Shown here one piece after another: positions 56,283 to 64,000 of a stretch of 64,000 bases of DNA (position 1 is its first letter; each line of letters begins with the position of its first letter). The position numbers and the translations under genes are program-made. This DNA comes from Calliopum simillimum (lineage: Eukaryota; Arthropoda; Insecta; Diptera; Lauxaniidae). The notes below the pieces were generated by a model that did not search any database, was not told the DNA's origin, and saw only the letters and a program-made list of their open reading frames with translations. The stretch spans positions 37,761,948-37,825,947 of the forward strand of contig OX638370.1 in assembly GCA_951812925.1 (NCBI GenBank). Direction: 5' to 3'.

Positions 56283-59257
56283 ATCGAGTTCTAAAATTTG
56301 GATTTATTTTGTTCGTAGGGCCTATTTCACATACATACATATCTCACAGACAAGGTCTTATTATTTATTTTGAACCAAATGTTATAATAAATAGAAAACT
56401 ACACAATAGACAATCGATGTTTGACCAACAGGAAGCGAGATATTTGCAAAAAAAAAAACCATTTTGATCTTTTGACCTTGAAGTGATTTATGCTCTCGAC
56501 TTGTTTAATGGAAAATTATGTTATCTATAACATTTATTCGAATTAAATTGCAAAGGTGGTTTCGGTACAGATTTCGTTTCTGCCGACAAAGTGCTTTTTT
56601 GTGCTGAAACTTTAAACTTTTTTCCTTATAAATAAAATTAGCACTTTATTCGCAAATGTTTAATAATTTTTTCAATTTAACATCCGGAAAATTTGTGTTT
56701 GGGTAGGTTTTTTAGAAAGTGATGTTGAGTACTAATTAAGGATGAGTAACGTCCTAGTTCGAAAACTTCACAACATAAACATTGCCATTACCTCTTCAAC
56801 GATATATACTTAAAACTAAATAATTTTGCCACGCCCAGAATTTTATTTCAATTTCCTCTGTAGAGCGGTAATATTGAAAACTTTTTGTTCGATATGTCTT
56901 AAAGTGCATAAATCAACGTTATATAATTGAATTTTCTTTTTTTCACAATAGGTACTCGTACCATAGATTTTTGCGAAAACTTCATTTTGGATATGGTGTT
57001 GTTTTTTATTACTTAATATTCTAAACAATGAACTTGTTTGTTTTTAATTTGCTGCACATTTTTAGATTTATGCTCTACGAGATCATTGGCCGTTTTCCTC
57101 GTAGACCACTTTTGTCTTTACGCATCATATGCAAGAACTCATGCTTGCACCCGTAGACAGGACAGATGTTTGTTGTTTACGTCATTTTTTGAGTTATTTG
57201 AGTTGAATAGTGTGTTTTTTGCAAATGAACGAATTTGATTTTATATGCTAGATATATTTTGAACCAAATGGAAGTTTCATGTTACACGGAGAGAAAAAAA
57301 TGTGCTCATATCAACCTCAAATCGTTCTTAAATTAAATATTCAGAAATTAGTTGAATATATTGAAATAATCCCAAAATATGCTCATCTTGTTTGCAATTC
57401 AAGCTCAAACTTGGGCATAATAAAATATACTATAAATATTGTCTCAATCTTTACAAAGATTGGACGCGTTTTTAAGTATATAATGTCATTGAAAAGTGCA
57501 AACCAAGACCATAAAAGTCTAAGTCTTAGTCACTAAATCTTAGTCGTGAAAATATATCTTGGTTTCAAAAAATTTTCTAAATCAAGACCAAGACTGATTT
57601 TGCTCATCACTACAAGAATGCAATTAGTACGTACAAACGCTTTAAAATATTGAAAACTTTATGAAATACCTTATGTCATTTTATGTACCTTAAAAAGTTT
57701 TCCACGAATTTTACGCAACTATAGCAAAAAAAAAAATTAGACAAGAAACCATAATCAATGCAAATATTTTAAAGTAATGCATTTTTGCCTTCAATTGGTT
57801 TGGAAAAGAGCAGTAACTTTTGCTGCTGTATATGTAGATATGAAGTAGAAACAAAAGTTGCGATGCGCGTGAATAAATTTCTGGTGTATAACTAGACATT
57901 CTCGTGGGAAGTAGAGTAGAGTATCTATCTTCTAAAGAGGTTTTTTTTTTTATTCAGCCAGACTTAAAATTATTGCATTATGAAATAGAAGGTGGGTGCC
58001 ACTGAAACGGTATGATAATAAAAATTATGAAAGTACTTGTTGCGATGATGATGAAATATAAAGGCAAGAATGCTTTAATGAGAATGTTATACATGATGGC
58101 GTTATGTGTGAACTTTGTTTAGTTTAGTTAAAAGTTTAAAAGAGTAAAGCGGTTTGAAATCGTAGAGAGAAGAATGGAAACGTTTCCAAAAGGCAGAAGC
58201 GTAATAGTTAATAATGGTGAAATATATCAAAATAATTGATACAAGTACAAAGTTCTGAATAATGACAGTAAAATTCGCAAAACTTATATTACAGTAAAAC
58301 TTTCAAAAATGGAATAAGCATTATCCACAAAACTTGCTTAAAATGTCAAACTTTGAGTAATGAAATTTCTCAACAAATCGCAATATTATCTTATACCTAA
58401 GCGAGAATTGAGGAATTATCTGAAAGAACTGACATATGCTGACGGTATAACCATTTGTTTTCTAGATAGTTCGAACCTTTACTATTACTGGGAACAAAAA
58501 CGCTTCGCACGAGCCATATGATTTACAAGAATAGCGTTCGCACTGTTCGATTTTTGTTTATCTTCTTTAAATTCGACATTGTACGAACGATGACCTTGAC
58601 TTCTCATTCTTTAAAATATCTTAATTATTGCCTTCGTATACATAGTATTTTGAGGAGATGCGATTTTAAAATTTAAAAAACTTCAAGTACAAGTCAAATT
58701 TAAAGCGATGTTAAATCTAAGTATTGAATTTTTCTACTTCTACATTCATCTACAATTCATATGCAATAAATTGATAAGTTGTACAACATTCATTAATGAA
58801 AACCACAAACTGACCGCTACTTGACTTTAGCAACACGCAAATGGCATCAACATCAATAGACAATGGTATTTCTTGTTCTTGGATAACAAGAAGTTTCTTG
58901 TGTTTCATATGATAATTAATTTTTTATTTTTTTTTCGCCAGTATATTTAATTGAAAATCGACTAACGCATGATAATTGTAATTTATACCACATATGTAAA
59001 TATGTATAGCAGTTTCTTTATTATACAATTACCTCTCTGAAACGAGTGTATTTCCAAGTGGTTTGCTGCACAGATAAAATTTATTGACTACATATTGACA
59101 ATTTGGTGTTATTGAAAATGCAGCACACTCCTCCCGGGAAGATAGGGACAACCTCAAAGTGGAGTCAAATATGAAAATTAAAATCCCGACTCGTCCTTCT
59201 TGCGAATAAACTGGGTTTAAGCCCCTTTTTTCGAGTCAGGTTTGAATTATGTACATA
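56283..59257. other. AT-rich sequence upstream of the ZC2HC1-like gene
   Basis: No gene is supported. It may include the 5' UTR and promoter of the minus-strand gene. Short open frames lack domains. Confidence 0.4.
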
Positions 59258-60135
59258 CGTAGGGTCTAACAAAAGTTCGCTTAGTTGGTGTCATGTTATA
59301 AATTTTTAGTAAATCAAAAAATTGCGTATTATTTGTTATAGTCTTACGATATACCATTTTAATTTTCAGAATGATCGGTCAAAATGGAGAGAAGAAAACG
59401 TAAAATTCGTGAAACAATGTCAGCAGATATTTCAGTGCCAACGCAACAAGAGATTCGGTTTGCTTTTTTTTTTTTTGATTTCGACGTAAGCTCAAGCCTG
59501 TGGAAACATTTAGTGAATGCCAAATAGCATTTGAAGTTGATGCGCCATCCCTCATGACTACTTAAAAGTGATTCCGAAGATTCCAGACAGATAATTTTTC
59601 TTTGGAGGACGAACCTCGAGAAGGCCGCCAAAAATCTTCGACTAATTATGCAAGTGTAGCGCTGGTGAAGTCTAAAATTGACGAAGACCCAAGATTGACC
59701 CAGAAAATCATTGCTGAGGAACTGGGCTTGAATGCCATGGCTGTATCGCAAAAATTAAAAAATTATCTTGGATACTCGAAGAAATCTGCACGATGGGTTC
59801 TTAGAATTTTAAATGATGCTCAAAAAGAGGCACGTAAGCGTTTTGCTAAGTATTTTCCTTTAAAATACAAAAACGGAGAGTATAACACTTTCAAGAAAAT
59901 AGTAACAAGTGATGAAAAATGGTTTTATAAGTACGACCCTGAAACCAAACAACAATCCATGGTATGGAGCCCAGAAGGTGCAAGTCCACCTGTTAAAGTA
60001 AAGCAAAAAATAGTCAGCAACAAAAGTAATGATGTTGAAAAAATACAAATAGATGAAGAATAAAGTTATAAATTTAAAAAATTAAATTTAAAAGTTTTTT
60101 CAATTCAACTAAGCGAACTTTTGTTAGACCCCTCG
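59258..60135 (+). pseudogene. Internally deleted mariner with intact ends
   Basis: Both ends carry GGGTCTAACAAAAGTTCGCT in inverted orientation. TA lies on each side (59256-59257 and 60136-60137). Transposase pieces are MERRKRKIRETMSADISVPT, FSLEDEPREGRQ, then IIAEELGLNAMAVSQKLKNY and TSDEKWFYKYDP with the first catalytic aspartate. After SPEGASPPVKVKQ the sequence jumps to a C-terminal stub, so the second and third catalytic residues are missing. At 878 bp it is about 400 bp shorter than normal mariners. Intact ends mean it could be mobilised by a transposase supplied elsewhere. Confidence 0.88.
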
Positions 60136-60137
60136 TA

Positions 60138-61964
60138 TATTATAGTTACCTCGAAGTCTTGGAAATAAAATTTATTTTGATTAGGTTTTATTCTTTAATT
60201 TGTCCAGAGTCGGAAAATATAAAAAATTAAATCGAAACAATTCCTTATTGTGAATAAACCAAGCTAAGCACCTTTTTTTTGTTTAAGTTATTGATATTTA
60301 ATCAACCTCGAAACATTGGCACCAAAAATTTTCGATAAGGTTTTTTCGTTAACTTGTTATGATTGGGATAAGATGATAAACTGATTCAAAACAACTCCAA
60401 CCGGCTTTTTAAAATTTCAAACTTTGTGTAAGGTTTTAAAATATTTGTTCGTATTTGTTCTTCTTGAGCAACTCAAAATTAGTCACACCTGTCCCCACGT
60501 GTTTTAAATAAAAAGCCCTTGCACCCAAAATGTTTTCTCGGGAAAATGACTCTAGGATGAAACATATATAGTCCCTTTCTAAAAGTGATCGGCACTTTTT
60601 CAAACCAGTGCCAAAAACCTATTTTTTAGCCCGGGGCTCTGTACTAAAACCAAAAAAAAAGTTTGAATAAAGCGTTTACAAAAAATTAGTATGCAAAATT
60701 TCTGCTTGTCCGTTGATTGAAAAACCGTAAACTGGAAAACCCTATCTAATATCGTTTACGAGATATTGCATTTTTACTAAATTTTTTGACTTTCTATTAA
60801 AAAATTTAATTTTTTCGTACTTAATAAAAAATAATGATTAGTATATAGAAACAAAGATAGTCAGTTTTAATGTATTTTTTTATGCTGAATCCAAATCCGT
60901 CTTGAAATTGCTCCATCACATCTGGATTTTTAGATGTTCTAACCTGAAATTTTGACATGTACCTATGGTTTTTTCACCACTTTTGATGTAATTGTACGTC
61001 ATCAAACTCGAGAAAGTTTTTAAAAGTATTATTCGTTTTCTTCAAAACTCACTTTGATTTATATCGATATCTTTAGTTTTCTCCGAAATATCGTAACCTA
61101 AAAAAATTCACGAAATACGTCATTGCCCACATTGGTTGATTTATATAAAAAGTTGTTAAAAATGATTATGATGTTTAAAAATCGAGAATGTTTCAGTAAA
61201 AATTAATCATTGTCACTTGTAACTTACAATAATCATGAAAATTTTTCGGAATGAAATTTAAAAAAAAAACTTTTCTGCAAAGATTTCAAAAACTTTTATT
61301 TGTAGAACTTTTTGAATAAAAGTATAAAAGTTTCAGATCTGGTCAAAACGCTTACAATTTGACTCTTCAGCGTGAAGAGCCTTTAAAATAAAAGTAATTT
61401 TGCCATCCCAAAACATAAGAACATATAACAGACTTAACTCGACTTAAGCACCTTTGCTTTGCGTCTAAAGTTACTAAAAAGATCGACTGCCTTAGAACAC
61501 GTAATGTATTGATTTTTCTTACTTTGTACATACTCCTACAATGTAAATTTAGTTGTCATAGTAGGGAACAAGCCAATCCAATTTGTTATTTATTTGTTGC
61601 CATATATTTTTCTACTTTTTCCTTTCAAACTCATTAGCAATTTTGATTTTTTCTGTTTCTTTAGCTACTCCATTTATGTATTTATGTAGATGCTTCTTGC
61701 TGAAACGTGGTATTATTGTTTGCATTAACCATTTTGACTTGTAAAATATTTTGTTAGTTTGTTCATATATAAATATTTGTTTCTATCAAAGTCGGCTTTT
61801 TGAAGAACACCTGCTTATATGTACACCCACTCTCATCATTTTTTTTTTCAAACTGGCAGTCAATTTGTCAAATTAAAAAAAAAACCATAGCATGATAAAG
61901 AAACCTATTAAAGAGGTTTTAAGAAGCTATAATGAGGCTTAATCTCATAAATATTTAACAGATA
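60138..61964. other. AT-rich non-coding sequence
   Basis: No gene or element ends were recognised. Confidence 0.45.
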
Positions 61965-62815
61965 AACAAGCACTTGGAAAAAAGCCCGGGCCCGCACGAA
62001 GATTTTTTGTCGAGGTCCGAGCCTGGCCCGATTCTACCACATTATTACATATTCACACTTTTTTTTATGATTTATAAAGCTAACTTAATGATCAATCAGT
62101 TTTTTTAAGTTTTAAGATATTTGATTTTCAAAACATTAAGTTATGTTTTTTGTATGGAAATTGATGTTTTGCTTTTACTTTTATGTATATGATGAAAATA
62201 ACCACTTTTTAACAGAGATATGACTAAATGGGTCTTATCGAACTAAAGACAATAATATTTAAGACCAGAAATACCAAATAACTCAAAACTCGGGAAAACT
62301 GACTTGGTACTTTTCACTTGTATAGGGACGATACATGAAGTGCTTATTTGAGTTTTTTGAACGAATTTAATACTATAAGTTAAACATTTTGACGAAAAAC
62401 ATTTTGTTTGATAAAGACCGATGCACGGGGAAAATATAGGAGTTTTTGTTTCACGCTTTGTGTTTTTGATTCGTATTGAGAAATTTGTAATTAGTCATAA
62501 GAAAACATACAAACGAAATGACATGTCGCCGAGAAACATTTTTTGCGTGTAAACGAAAGTGAAACATCAAAAGAGAATTGAAAATGTTTATCATAGATAT
62601 GTTTCATCATCTAAATAGGGACTAAGACGAATTGATTGACTTGACTTACTCCATTGTCATTCTCAGAATCACCTTTACATATTTTTATATAGGAACAGAT
62701 TTATTTCAAAGTTTATGCATCTCAACCTTCCCGTGATTTACGGGCCTTTACGAGCCTTTAATTTTCGTGCTTTTGGAGTTAGGCCCGCACAAAACTCGAT
62801 TTCAAGACCCGGGAT
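61965..62815. repeat. Diverged relative of the hAT-type element
   Basis: AAAAAAGCCCGGGCCCGCA near 61978 matches 19544-19563. GTGATTTACGGGCCT...TTTTGG..TTAGG...CGATTTCA near 62735-62800 matches 19762-19840, same order and orientation. The spacing between these two blocks is larger here. Confidence 0.6.
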
Positions 62816-62868
62816 TTCGAGTTATCTTTGCTTGAGGTTTGAGAAAACTCTATTTTATGGAGTAGCCT

Positions 62869-63210
62869 ACAGGAAAAGGTGAAATCCTTTTTATAATGGC
62901 AATTTCAAGTATACTTTCAAAATATATCTTCGAACTTTTCCAATAGTACTCTTACTTACCGCGTTTGATCCTTTGAAGATACTTTGCAGCAGATTTTAAC
63001 TCATTTCGAGTTTTTTTGGCCATAAATCAGTTTTTCGTCCTTTGTATGGAGGCTGAAATACCTTCTCTTCAAAGGATCATAACTCGAAAAGTAAGAGTCC
63101 TATTGGAAAAGTTAGATGCCATTACAGAGTTTCACCTTTTCCTGTAGCTACGCCATAAGCCAGAAAACAGCGTTTTCTGCAACTTCAAGCAAGGATATCT
63201 CAAAATCACG
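62869..63210. repeat. Fold-back related to 18651-19314
   Basis: CTACAGGAAAAGGTGAAATC is mirrored by GAGTTTCACCTTTTCCTGTAG. The arms include AATGGCA/TGCCATT and CTTTTCCAATAG/CTATTGGAAAAG. The right flank TTTCTGCAACTTCAAGCAAG matches 19170-19190. Confidence 0.7.
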
Positions 63211-63676
63211 CAGGTATATTGACAGTGCAGAGGATGCAGTTCAATTCAGCGTAGAAAAGTTCAAAAGACTGCATATAAGAAGTATTGTGTTCATTGAACT
63301 GTTTTTTTTTATTTTTTTTTTTGTTCTGAGTATCTGCGCTCAAAATAAATATACGAGTAAGTATCGTAAATTTGATAAGCAACTATAGGTGCGTTTTTTT
63401 CGGCATTCTATCTGGACTTTCTTTAGCACTTTACGATAAATGTATGGGAAAGCAACAACAAATAGCGCTAAGCTAATGCACGTTAAATTAAAGTGGTAAG
63501 CTCCGCGGCTAAATATTGTTGCCGTTTGACACCGTTTTTTATTGATTATTAATCGGGTTTTTTTAATCGGTAATTGTGACTTCGCACTTGTTATCGATTG
63601 TAAGTTGACATTTGTGTATTGTTGACATTTGTATTGTTTTTTTTTTATTAAAAAATATTAAGAAGTGTAATTGAAA

Positions 63677-64000
63677 ATGGCTAAAATTCGTTCAAAACTT
63701 AAGCGTCATACCAAAGGTAAAAGCTGAGGACGAGGCCTTTCGTCAACTTCAAATCCAGAGCAGATGAAACATCGGATGAAGGCAAAGTCGCGTTTCTTTC
63801 AACCAAATTTGAATATGGGTAAGAGAATTGCTTTATTCAGTAAAAAAAAAATGCATTAATTTATAAATTATAGTGGCAGGAGATGCAGATGCAACTGGCC
63901 TAACATTGGAAGCGGTGAAAAAACATGAACAGCGTCAAATGTACAACGCCGAAGCCACAGTAAATGACATAGCAGGAAGCTTGAAATCTTTCAATATGGA
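63677..64000 (+). CDS. Unrecognised basic protein, 5' part, with in-frame TGA
   Basis: The coding sequence begins MAKIRSKLKRHTKGKS, then TGA at codon 17, then continues in the same frame as GRGLSSTSNPEQMKHRMKAK and SRFFQPNLNM. A 55-bp intron (63819-63873, GTAAGA...TTATAG) follows. After it the frame runs VAGDADATGLTLEAVKKHEQ and RQMYNAEATVNDIAG to the window edge. The ATG context (GAAA before ATGG) is good. The retained intron and coherent reading on both sides argue for a real gene and not a processed copy. The basic N-terminus suggests a nucleolar or nucleic-acid-associated protein, but I do not recognise the family. The TGA could be a CGA-to-TGA change in this allele, a sequence error, or avoided by starting downstream at MKHRMK. 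Confidence 0.65.

Overview
The window looks like nuclear DNA of a higher fly, most likely a tephritid fruit fly. It is AT-rich. Its few host genes have short GT-AG introns or introns filled with transposons. It carries non-LTR retrotransposon relics and several Tc1/mariner elements. One of these is a DD41D 'rosa'-type mariner, a group first described from Ceratitis. No bacterial-style operon, CRISPR array or rRNA gene is visible. The organism call is inference from gene and transposon content.

Host genes, left to right. (1) 4237-5613 (+) encodes the U11/U12-65K protein (RNPC3) of the minor spliceosome. (2) 5703-6080 (-) is a small convergent gene of unknown function. (3) 12164-12998 (+) holds the 3' exons of a DEDDh 3'-5' exonuclease of the Snipper/ERI1 type. 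(4) 26956-27684 (-) is an unrecognised low-complexity, coiled-coil protein. (5) 34708-53738 (-), perhaps to 56282, is one large gene assembled here from seven phase-compatible exons. It encodes a greatly enlarged member of the ZC2HC1 (FAM164) zinc-finger family, about 1,900 residues. (6) 63677-64000 (+) is the start of an unrecognised basic protein, running off the window and carrying an in-frame TGA.

Everything else is dominated by mobile DNA, much of it nested. The clearest stack is a hAT-type element (19355-21929, 8-bp target duplication). It contains a Transib-like element (19859-21191, 5-bp duplication), which contains a solo LTR (20586-20785, 5-bp duplication). A second stack fills the last intron of the ZC2HC1-like gene: a Tc1-like element (36106-38391) interrupted by a dead rosa mariner, a MITE abutting it at the same TA, and a composite fold-back (39384-41744) interrupted by an element with a 3-bp TTA duplication (40600-41509). 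Two copies of a TIR element (6661-7564 and 8855-9725) carry tRNA-Leu-like sequences. Two Helitron-like copies end in a hairpin plus CTAG. Many large palindromes of several families are scattered through the window.

No operon-like cooperation between genes is expected or seen. The most unusual structures are the enlarged ZC2HC1-like gene, three inverted arrays of an AATAACGCCCAAAA motif that all fall in its introns, and the tRNA-like modules inside DNA-transposon-like repeats. I cannot show from sequence alone that any of these is a new biological system.
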